Shown in pieces: positions 43,992 through 53,318 of a stretch of 64,000 nt of DNA. The notes beneath the pieces are model-generated. The model was not told the origin of the DNA, ran no database searches, and saw only the letters and a program-made list of their open reading frames with translations. The stretch is from Cyanodermella asteris. Its lineage: Eukaryota > Ascomycota > Lecanoromycetes > Ostropales > Stictidaceae. Position 1 is the stretch's first letter, and each line of letters begins with the position of its first letter. The position numbers and the translations under genes are program-made. The stretch lies in assembly GCA_900618795.1 (NCBI GenBank), contig UYJD01000005.1, positions 466,811-530,810 of the forward strand, read 5' to 3'.

Positions 43992-45332
43992 CTATCTCTG
44001 TCGCTTTCTCGAATTGACATTTCGCCCTGCACCAACCTTGGGCCTACCGCCGCCGTTGCCCCCTCTGTCACCTGTGAGGATGCTGGGCAAATAGTCTTCG
44101 TCCATCAGACTTTTCTGCTTGGACTTCAAACTGATCTGGACCGCCCTAGTATACTCTTTCTGGTCCTCGGCCAACATGAGATCGTTACCCCAGCCTCCCT
44201 TGCCGCCTCCATGAACGCGTCCGTTTGATGATCCGGCGACAGGCTTCGGGATGCTGTATCGGTCGCCCCTCTTATTGTACTGAAAGTTCTTCTTGAGATG
44301 GAGAACGAACGTACCATTGCTCTTTGTCGAGCACGCAACTCTTGTAAGAGTCGGTTTGCCGCACCGATGGCAGAACTGCTTGTTCATCTCCTTGGTTGTG
44401 GCGAAACATGCGTGGCAACGCAAGACGTGGCTTTTGATCTGTTTCACACGGCGCATCGCTGTAGACAATAGGTCGAGGTTCATCTGTAGGAGCACATTCT
44501 GCATGGCATAATCAGTTGTGATGGTGGCGACTTCCATAACGGCCTGGTCAGACGCGATGTCTTCGCTCCCTGGGCCAGCTTCGTCGCGGGCTTTGTGTGA
44601 AGCAAGGTTCGAAGGTGTGATCCATTCACCACCAGAGTCATTGCCGTCTTCATCATCCTCAGCTTGGACTATTGTGGCGTCTTCGGGCTGAGAAGTTGCG
44701 TCGCCTTCTTTGGAAAGGTTGAGCTGTTCGACCGATTCTGTGACCTGATCCACACCGCCTTCGTGGGACCCCTCGTCTTGTTTAGCAGTGCCATTGACAC
44801 CGTCCTCATCAGCTGGGACGTCCACCAGATCGGCTGCCTTCGCCTCAGATGTCGGCTCCTCAATTTTATTATCAGTGTGGTTTCCCTCTGCATTTTGGGC
44901 AGTAGGCAGGGGGCCATTCAAAGTTTTCTGTCCGGGCATCCGCCGTAGTCGCCAGTCGCCGCCATTTCGTTCACACTCAAGCTCATACGCAAGAGCCAAG
45001 ATCTGCAAATCTGTCCTGCTCAGGACGGCGAGGTCACCTGTCCTTCGTGCAAAGTCTGACACGACCTTGAGACTGGCTGAGGTGGGGTCTCTGATTTTCA
45101 GAAACGGCCGCACGGTGGTATCCAACCTTGCCCGAGCCGCGGGATCTCGAATTTCAGCAATGACTGCAGATGTGGAAACAAGCTCATCAGACTTGGCAAG
45201 CAGACTTGATATTGAAGGGTCGTTGAGAATCAGTGGGCCGGCGTCGAGCACGATGCACTTGACTGGCTTTTCTTCAGCCATGGTGGATGGTGTGGTGTAG
45301 GGCTTTGCCAGGAGAACGTGGGCTGTGTACAT
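43992..45332 (-). CDS. NOB1: 20S pre-rRNA D-site endonuclease Nob1
   Basis: Single exon; 446 residues from the first ATG, though MAEEKPVKC 17 codons later is the likelier start. The PIN domain is in the first ~120 residues with acidic metal ligands in VLDAGPLI, AEIRD and RTDLQILALAYE. An acidic linker (about 150-260) follows. The zinc ribbon at about 320-345 has the four Cys in LRCHACFATTKEM and FCHRCGKPTL. The C-terminus is K/G-rich. Nob1 cuts 20S pre-rRNA to mature 18S rRNA in late cytoplasmic 40S maturation with Pno1. All family landmarks are present. Confidence 0.95.
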   Translation of the reverse strand: MYTAHVLLAKPYTTPSTMAEEKPVKCIVLDAGPLILNDPSISSLLAKSDELVSTSAVIAEIRDPAARARLDTTVRPFLKIRDPTSASLKVVSDFARRTGDLAVLSRTDLQILALAYELECERNGGDWRLRRMPGQKTLNGPLPTAQNAEGNHTDNKIEEPTSEAKAADLVDVPADEDGVNGTAKQDEGSHEGGVDQVTESVEQLNLSKEGDATSQPEDATIVQAEDDEDGNDSGGEWITPSNLASHKARDEAGPGSEDIASDQAVMEVATITTDYAMQNVLLQMNLDLLSTAMRRVKQIKSHVLRCHACFATTKEMNKQFCHRCGKPTLTRVACSTKSNGTFVLHLKKNFQYNKRGDRYSIPKPVAGSSNGRVHGGGKGGWGNDLMLAEDQKEYTRAVQISLKSKQKSLMDEDYLPSILTGDRGGNGGGRPKVGAGRNVNSRKRQR

Positions 45333-48173
45333 CGGATTCTTTTGCCAGCTTACAGTCGTAGAGCGCAGCTACGTTAAACGATACTTTTCAAGGCATGTAT
45401 TCCAGCTATGGTGAACTAAGTGAATGGACGTGAAAGCTGTGAACCTTTTTCTGGCACAAAGTGCACGGGCCCCTTTTGCGCCTGCCGTGGTACTCAGACG
45501 GCCACGGCTGCGTTCTTTGGTCACGATATAAAGCAACTTCAAAGCTACAGTGCTCCTTGCTCTCATCTCACCTCTTGCACTAGGTTTTCATATACCAGGG
45601 ACTTCGCCTTTTGTGGCTGTGTGGCCGCCTGCTGTCCCGTGTCGCGCTTGACAAAGCTCACAGCCAGTCTATAACCTTGGTCCTGAGACCCTCAGGTCTC
45701 TAATCGAATACATCTTAACCAGATTTGCAGACGACGTCACGTCTCCCTTTCTCGAGCTCGTAACGGCTGTGTGGGCATCACCTGCCCGTCGTCTCTCCCT
45801 AACGGGGTTCAGGTTTCGACTAAAAGTTTGTCCTAGGCCTGCAGGAGTCTATTCGTTCGAAGCACCACCGTACCATTGAAAGCTCTGTTACGATCACGAA
45901 AGAGCTCATCGAGCTGCTCCTTTGATCATCTGGCGAAGTGGAGCGTGATGGCAAGGAACCCCACATCCACCTACCGCAACGACATGCTGCACAAGGAAAG
46001 CCGCCTGCCAGCTAGGCGACATTCTCTCCTTTCCAGATCTTGTTCTTTTCCGGATCAGCCTCGGCTAATGCTGGTCGTCGCTCAATATGTGAATTCCTCA
46101 ACCAGATTGGAGGTCGCTTATCGGGTTCATTAATCGCACAAGATTATGCTTGGCTGGCTGAACGCTGAGTTCGTGTCCAAGTAACGATCAGCCGGCGTGC
46201 CTGTGGCCCGTGAACGGCGCAGGGCGCCCCCTTCCGCCAGAGTTGTGTGTTCAACTCTCCCAGGACCTTGTTGAGGTCTGATATCCTGTCAGACCGACAC
46301 TTTCCAGCATTCTGGGTAATCTCTCCAACCGGTGACCCGTGCGGATTCCTAGGCGAGCTGGTCGCGCAAGACGCTGTTCCGCAAGACTTGTTCACGGGTC
46401 CAGCACTGCTGCTGGTCAGACAACGGAGCACTTGGCTGGGCGCTTCGTGCGACTTGTGAGGTGCCGGAGCCAAAGCAGTGATTCGATCGCTCCCCTGAGT
46501 TCCAGCGGGTAGGGCTGGCTAGCCGCAGCCGCGCCCAGCGAATTGAGTCTATTGCCAGCCCCGACGTCGCCTCGTGCTTTCCCGTATCGACAGTGAATCA
46601 GCACTCAAGGAGGCGATCTCCAAGGACGTGGTAACGATGAAAGACTGGTACACTAGCCCAACGTCAACCCTGGTTGACGTCGCGAAGAGTTCCCTGCACC
46701 CTTGCGTTGAACTGTTCGATCTCATCCTCTTCAGGTGTGGCTGACATGGGCTGATACCTTTGCCCATCAGAATTCTCGATTTTGGTGGATCGGAGAGCTC
46801 GAATTCTCTCCGGGTTCAAGGCTAGTTTCGTGCCCGAAGGCTGCATGTGCGCTTTTCCGCGACACTGAGAGCTTTTAGGAATGTGAGCTGTGCTTGGCCT
46901 GTATTTGGACGTTAGCCTGAGACTCTTCGCGGCTTAGAGCTCTCGCAAACGATCTCGACCCCTCGCAAGGCAAAATTCCAGGCAAACTTGCATGTTGGCA
47001 CTGGCGCTAATCTATTTAGTGGTCGTGCTTCAAAGTATATAGACGACGGCAGGCCTTGTTGCTTCTTCTCATCGTTTCCTTCGATAGTTGTTGTTGGTTT
47101 CGGAGTGTGTCTTTCGGAACGCAAGGTAACAGGAAAGGTCCAAGACGCTCGGATCCCCACCCTTCAATCACGGACAAGGCTGAACGACTGTCATCATCTG
47201 AGTTGTCCAGTGGATGTATCGAGCGTATGACTTCCTTTGACTGCGCTTATTCATTTCCTTTTTCGCTTCGAGATGGTGCGACTGTATGGGCTCGCCTACT
47301 ACCTTGAGACGGAGTGGTAGGATGGCAATGATCCGAGCACATCCTCTTGGTTTACTGAGCGCTCACGACTGCAAACATGGGCTGCTCCACAGGTGGGCTG
47401 AGAGCCAATCGTTTGCACCCTTGGCTCCGTACGGCCTGGAAGCGGCACCCTCTGAGTGAGTTGGCAGCCGACAGTTGACTAGTTGGCGCCATTCGTTTGT
47501 CGGCTGGCTTTGCGGCGCCCGACTCCTGATGCGATCCTACCTCCTACACTTTTTCGACGCCGAAAACTGGTCAGTGTCATTGAACATGGGACAAGAGATA
47601 GTACTGCTTGGCCACTTTACACCACAACTGCCTCGGTGAAGCTCCCGATGCTATTTCTGGCTTGTGGCATGTCCGCCCTTCATACAAAGACGCGGGGTAT
47701 GGAGAAGAGACCATGCATTCGCAACACAGCCTACTCGGGTTATGGATGGGAAGAAGCGGGAGAACTCGCTTGCGTCGGGCCCTTCAACGCCTCCCTTGCG
47801 CGGTAGCACGCGGTTCAGCGGCAACCTCAAAGCAAATCATGACGTGCAGCGTGAGCTTGCCATCTCTGCGATTCGTCCGCCCGAACAGATAACCGAGATG
47901 TCTTCACAATCCGCCGCCGATTGGTATCTATAGTGGCTAGCCTCGGCGGGAGATTGACTTTCTGTGCTGTATCAATCGGGCGCCACGGAGCCGCGGAGAC
48001 TGATCACGAGCGCTCAATTCTGACAGTTAATGTTGCCTAGCGCGGCTCTGCTCATGCAGAGTTCGATTGCGCGAGTGTGCAGCGAGTGAGGAGTTGTGAG
48101 GCGCTGGAATCGAGGGGCATAAAGCCGGCGCGACCATGATGATACGGGTGGGAATAGACAAGCTTGCAGCTCA
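45333..48173. other. 2.8 kb gap, largest of the window
   Basis: No convincing gene on either strand. The first ~100 bp should be the NOB1 promoter. At 46661-46680 lies an inverted repeat with nine-base arms ACGTCAACC and GGTTGACGT around CT. A 60-residue frame ending there on the minus strand (46664-46846) reads like protein but has no neighbours in frame. Base composition is like the surroundings, without the AT-rich signature of heavy repeat-induced mutation. No transposon ends were seen. Confidence 0.4.
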
Positions 48174-49001
48174 ATGTCAAAGTTCAAAACGTGGAATCAG
48201 TCACTAACTGGACTTCTGCGAGCCATGCCTCACCATCCAACTAGGTATTTATTCCTTATGGGCCTGGTTCCCATAGAAGTCCTTGAAACCAGCGCAAGTC
48301 AAAGCCTCCTACCAAGAAACAGCTCCGGCTTCAACCGAGTATCAACTCCGAGCGTCTTTAAGTGGAAAAATGGCGCCATAACCGCAGTCGATAGCGACGA
48401 GCTCCGCGCAGATTTTCGTGATCAGATCCGAAGAGGAGCCGCCGCGACCTTGAGTGTCGTGATAGATATAGCAGGGGGCTTTCACGCCGCGAAAGGAGAC
48501 GTGACTTCGGGTGGCAAGTTCGACTGGCTCAACATCGGCTTTAACAACACGACAGTTGGTGGACACGCAGCAACACAAATCTCCTTTGCCACGTTCGAGC
48601 TTACCGATTTGCCAGACGGCGCCGGTTCTTCCTGGGCAAGCTTCTTGCCCGATACCTTGAAATGCGGCGCTGACCAAGATGGAACCAAACCGTTGGTTGG
48701 CCCACTACCGCTGATAATCGCTCTGGCAGCACTCAGTGGGCCGTCGGAAAGGCTCTCTGACACGTTGACAACGGGCTTTGATCGCCAAGACTCGGGGTTG
48801 CGGTCGTGGAGGAGCCCTGCTACAACAGGGTTCAAAAGTAAGCAATTCCAAGCATTCCAGATTCCACTGGCTGACCTTTGCAAAGAGACAACAGGATACG
48901 TTGTCAGAGTGTATGCATGTGATGTCCAAGGCAATCCATATGGCTGCTCAGCAAATGAGTTGGAGGCTTTTGATACGAGCTTCCCAATCTTCCATTGCTA
49001 G
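48174..49001 (+). CDS. hypothetical protein, 275 residues
   Basis: A single open frame that I do not recognise. It contains plausible folded segments (AATLSVVIDIAGGFHAAKG, GKFDWLNIGFNNTTVGGHA, QISFATFELTDLP) and a C-terminal part with several Cys (YVVRVYACDVQGNPYGCSAN). No clear signal peptide is present, although the N-terminal region is basic and then hydrophobic (YLFLMGLVPIEVL). It follows the long gap and is convergent with APM1. It may be a genuine lineage-specific gene or an older fragment; the length of the open frame favours a gene. Confidence 0.5.
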   Translation: MSKFKTWNQSLTGLLRAMPHHPTRYLFLMGLVPIEVLETSASQSLLPRNSSGFNRVSTPSVFKWKNGAITAVDSDELRADFRDQIRRGAAATLSVVIDIAGGFHAAKGDVTSGGKFDWLNIGFNNTTVGGHAATQISFATFELTDLPDGAGSSWASFLPDTLKCGADQDGTKPLVGPLPLIIALAALSGPSERLSDTLTTGFDRQDSGLRSWRSPATTGFKSKQFQAFQIPLADLCKETTGYVVRVYACDVQGNPYGCSANELEAFDTSFPIFHC

Positions 49002-49263
49002 GGCCGCGAATGCTTTTCCACCGACCAGCTTTCACGGGATGACACGACCTGATGAACGAAGACGGCCAATTCTGCTTTTGTCCACTGTGATTACTTTTAC
49101 GAACTGCTGCAAAGGGATGACGATATTCTTGAAGGATGGGAGGGATCGTGCACAAGCAAGGAGTACATGGAGCAAGCCGTGAGGAGTGCGGCGGGAACGC
49201 ATTCTTCTTAAGTTGTCCAATCAATGCATTCACCAATCAATGGCGTATCACTAATGGACTCTA

Positions 49264-50986
49264 TCAGTCCACATTGACATCGGGCAGTCTGACGGCGATG
49301 TCCCCCGATTGCGTGATGTATCTGACCCATGGCAGGGAGGGATATTGCAGCTGCAACACGTACAATTAGCAACGCTTTCATCTGATTCGCAGCCAGAAGA
49401 CAAGACGCGGTGGTGCAGCAGCCTGTCAGCGACTCAAATGCGCCAGCTCGACAGTAATGGTGGTGGACGATCGAATATTCTTGGCTCAGCTGGCAATGCT
49501 GACGAACGGCGGCGCTTACTGACACGGCGGGCCGTCCACGCCGATACCCGCAACCTTCCCTCGCCGAACAGGCGGTGGTCAGGCCAATCAGCCGGCAAGA
49601 ATCCTCGGACATGGTTGTGGTGAGATCCAAGGGTGTGCATATGTATGAAGAAGACTGAAAAGAAGCGCAGACGTACCTTTGGTTCGATGATCTTGAGATA
49701 GCGCACTTGGATGCCACTGGTGGTGAAGTATGGAATCTCAAACTTAACCTGGATCGGACGTTTCCCCTTGCCGCCCCCGATGCCACCCATACTGCCGCCG
49801 AGGCCGCCAGTCATGCCTCCACCAACTTCATCATCACCTTTGACGCTGGGTAACCCGAGCTCCGCTCGCATGAGAAACTCCTTTTGACCACCAAACTGCT
49901 TGATCTTCCATACGATGGCTTCCTTCTCGGGCGCGTAGTTGACGCTGCCGATGTTGGTCCTGAACCTCGGTGTATCGGCGTCGCCCGGCACGGGGACGAT
50001 AATCTCCACGTTATTGGCCGTGCTGCGTCGTTTAAAATGTGCTCGGGCCTTCAGCACATACTCGATCCGGCTCCCTGAATGCACACGCACATCGCTCTCC
50101 ACCCAGATGAGCGGCTTGACCTGCGTGTTTAGTCTGTAGCTCATCAGTTCGAACTCGCCGTCGGGTGGGATGAAGCTGATGGTCCGGTCGCTCTCGAACC
50201 GCGCCAGGCGGACACACTGGTGGAACCTGACATCCTCCATCTCCACAGCCTTGCCTCGTGTTGCGCGCCCTGTGGACTCGAACATGGCTTTGTCGTTCAA
50301 ACCTAATCGCAGTTCGGGCATTCCCGATAGATAACACTTCATTTTGATGGCGCCTAGAATCTCGCTTCGAATCACAGTGCCCGTCGAGGACACTAGCAAG
50401 TTGAGTGACTCGACCACGTCCAGGAAAACCTCATTCTTGCGGTACCGAATACCCTCGCTTCGCCAGCTGACCGCATTCGTAACCGCGATGGGTGGTCTAG
50501 CCTGAACCTCCAATTTGTGCGATTCTTGTGTGATGTATTCCTGCAGGATTTTCGTCTCCGTGGTCTGCGGGTATCCAAAGTCCATCATCTCGTCCAGCAA
50601 TTCATATATGATGACAAAGTTGTCCCGTATTGATTCCTCTTCCAGCTCTTTGAAGTATTCTGTAAAGACCTCGACGATCTTGTGGAGGAAGAGAAGAATT
50701 TCGGCGGCATTAGTATTACGTTTCGTGAGGGCGAGCACATAAAGGTTGGAGTGTCTGATGTAGAGATAGTTGATGCCTTCGTCGGAGAAGCAGGGGGGCA
50801 CTGCGGAACTCTCTTCTTCGGCTTCGCTGAGGAGGACTGGAAACTTCTCGACCGCTGACATGGGTATGTCACCTCTGTAATTGCGGGCGAGGAGGGTCTC
50901 GAGGCGAGTTAGTACGAAGCTGCGTCGAAATACCCGTCGAGACTCACCTTGCCCTTGAGGTCGAGGAAGAAGATGGCCGAGGCCAT
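49264..50986 (-). CDS. APM1: AP-1 complex subunit mu
   Basis: Three exons: 50986-50948 (MASAIFFLDLKGK), 50897-49677 and 49350-49264, giving 448 residues. Intron 1 is 50 nt with a CTAAC branch site. Intron 2 is 326 nt, long for this locus. The N-terminal longin-like domain continues with TLLARNYRGDIPMSAVEKFP. The mu homology domain begins at about 175 (SWRSEGIRYRKNEVFLDVVES), and the last exon encodes LQYPSLPWVRYITQSGDIAV, the conserved end. AP-1 mu binds YxxPhi sorting signals and helps form clathrin vesicles at the trans-Golgi and endosomes. A glycine-rich loop (GGGMTGGLGGSMGGIGGGKG) at about 370-390 is a filamentous-fungal feature in the mu domain. Confidence 0.95.
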
Positions 50987-51805
50987 GATGAGAGTTTGAT
51001 GCGATTCGAGGATTCGTGAATATTATCGCTGCTCTAATTTCATTGCCGTGGGCGCTGTCAGTGAGGAGCCGAGTTCGTTTATGCTGGACAGTGTTGCCAG
51101 CAATGTCACTGTCTGCGAGTCGGCGGGCACATAGCAATCATCATGTCCAGGCTGAGCTGTGGCCGCCCGCCATCCCGCAGCTTTCGGTGCTATGCCCGCT
51201 AGCTCCAGGGCTCTTGGCGCGCCAGCTTGTTCATGAACTTCGCGCCGCTGCTGCTTGCACAGTCTTTCCTTCTCCAACGCTCCTTCTAGACAGTGCAAAT
51301 CAACAGCTCGCAGACTCGCTCGTTATGAGAGACGATGCAACGCATACAATTGCTGAACATTGCGATTTCTTGGCGCGGAGAGGGATATAAGAGGTCTCAT
51401 AAGAACTGGCCGAGTACTTTTTACGTTGCTTGGGCGGTGTCAGAGAGACCTTACAAACTTCAATCATAATTCTTGCTTCAAGGTTTGCTTGTCTGGCTAT
51501 CAAACACGCTTACTCAAATCAGACCTGAGAGGTACTAGTTTGTGATTCCTTACTTTCAGCGTACTTCCAAAAAGTCGCCAGTTGTATTCTGGCTCTCAAT
51601 GGACTGTAGTCCGGCAATGATTTTGAAAATTTTGCGGAAATGTAGTATACATGTAATTTGAACTCGACGCTCGTAAAATTTTGGGTTTGGCTGTAACATG
51701 CCTCTATACTGCCGTAGGTCACCTTATTCGACTTCGACACGTGTTGTACAGTCCAGATGACGCCAGCTGGTATGACCACTCCCCATGTCCAATGCCTTAT
51801 CCACC
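50987..51805. other. intergenic region
   Basis: 819 bp containing the APM1 promoter; the stretch from 51390 to 51680 is relatively AT-rich. No gene or repeat was recognised. Confidence 0.4.
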
Positions 51806-52675
51806 TCATACCATCAATCCCAGTCGAGGCAAGATTCGAGCCCTCACGGCCTTGACCGCCGCCTCACCACCCTTCTGCAAAGCCAACGCCCCAGTCATAG
51901 CATACAAAGCCTGCGCCAGAACAAACTCCTGTCCGCTCACCTTAATCATCGTCGCATCCCTGGGCTTCCACCTAACCACACCCGACAGTCCAAACTCATT
52001 CGCCAACTCCGCAACCCTTCCCTGTTTCGAAAACTTCTGCCTCTCCTCCCTGGTCAACTTCGGCAAAATATCCATCGCCGGGTGCCTGAACGGGCGACGT
52101 CCCAGCTTATCCTTGGCCCCGACGGCATCCTCGGGTATGATGCTCCCGCCCTCGACACCGCCCACGGGCTGCGCGAGGAGGGCGAGCGAAGTCTGCAAAT
52201 CCACGATCCTCTTGCCCAGGTACGCGAGCCGGTCGTTGTAGCCACGCCGGCCCTGGTCGAAGGACTTGTGCGTCACGGCGAGCCACTTGACGTCTTCGCT
52301 GAGCAGCTCTTCACCGCCGGGGCCGAAGACGTCCCTGTAGGCTTTGTCGAGTCTGGCGGGATCTTCGTTGACGTTGTAGCGGTTTTTAGGGCTGAGCTTG
52401 TGCATCGAGACGGGCGCCGCCATGCGTTCGGGCGTGGCGGCCCATCGCGGGAGACGGCGTTGGGGGACGGCGGAGGAGTGGGAGTATTGGGGTTTGGGTT
52501 CGTCTTCGAACTGTGTCGGCGTGCTGCGGTTTGAGGCTGGTCGGTGGTTGTCATGTTGTGCGGTGCGGCATGAGGAGCAAGTGAAGGGACGAGATGACGC
52601 GCGCAACTTGAGCGGCGAAGGCCGCGAAAGCTCGTGCAGTGAGCTGCTGAGAGATTGGCGTATTCGAGGAGGCAT
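51806..52675 (-). CDS. MRPL15: mitochondrial large-subunit ribosomal protein mL57 (MRPL15)
   Basis: Single exon, 289 residues. The first ~60 residues are rich in R, S and P with few acids, fitting a mitochondrial presequence. The core (about 110-280) matches the inactive RNase III fold of mL57: WLAVTHKSFDQGRRGYNDRLAYLGKRIVDLQTSLALL, of which only the THKSFDQGRRGYNDRLAYLG landmark is needed for the call. ALYAMTGALALQKGGEAA resembles the end of the RNase III domain. The acidic catalytic signature of true RNase III is lacking, as expected of a structural protein. Yeast Mrpl15 is a mitoribosome component. Confidence 0.85.
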   Translation of the reverse strand: MPPRIRQSLSSSLHELSRPSPLKLRASSRPFTCSSCRTAQHDNHRPASNRSTPTQFEDEPKPQYSHSSAVPQRRLPRWAATPERMAAPVSMHKLSPKNRYNVNEDPARLDKAYRDVFGPGGEELLSEDVKWLAVTHKSFDQGRRGYNDRLAYLGKRIVDLQTSLALLAQPVGGVEGGSIIPEDAVGAKDKLGRRPFRHPAMDILPKLTREERQKFSKQGRVAELANEFGLSGVVRWKPRDATMIKVSGQEFVLAQALYAMTGALALQKGGEAAVKAVRARILPRLGLMV

Positions 52676-53318
52676 TGTGAGTTCGTGTATTTAGGAAAGT
52701 GGTGCAGTCGCGATGTAAGACGGACGAAAGCACGAGATGTCTTGAATGTTCCTGTCAGTGGCTCGCTGCTCGGAATTTCGAAGTTGTTCGCGCTAGGCCG
52801 AATTCGGCAACAGACCATGAGACTGCCGAAGCTCCTCCTGCTCGATGTCCAACAACATCAACAATTTCTGGTAGCTTAAAGCCGAGAAAATCACACGAGA
52901 GCGCTCGACGATAATGTTCGGTCGCAGTTCTATGTTCGACAATTCATTGTGGGAGCGATTGAGTTAATTAAACGCCAAGAAGCTATCCTTTTGCTCGTCC
53001 TCATTGTGATGCGTAGTCGCGGTATGAAAAGACTGGAGAGTCCGACAAGCTCTCTCAACGAACACTATTGATACAGTTGGTTTCAAAACCCACAAACCCG
53101 CCCGTCCAAAGTTTATAGCATATTTCGTACAGCCCGTATCAGATCCCAGAATCGCAATGTTACCGATCCTCATGACTCAAGAACCGCCCGAGCCCGCCAA
53201 ACGCCAGTCTATAATATTCTCACCCTTCTTCTGCTTTGTGATTCATAAGGCCATATACATCGTCGGAAAAGCCTCATTCCAGGATGGGAGGCCAGGTCGG
53301 ATACATCTCCTCGTCCTC
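52676..53318. other. intergenic region
   Basis: 643 bp between the start of the mL57 gene and the stop of the demethylase, both on the minus strand. Nothing recognised. Confidence 0.4.

Noticed and set aside
46664-46846. 60-residue minus-strand frame of protein-like composition
   Set aside because: No in-frame exons or family resemblance nearby; too short to call.
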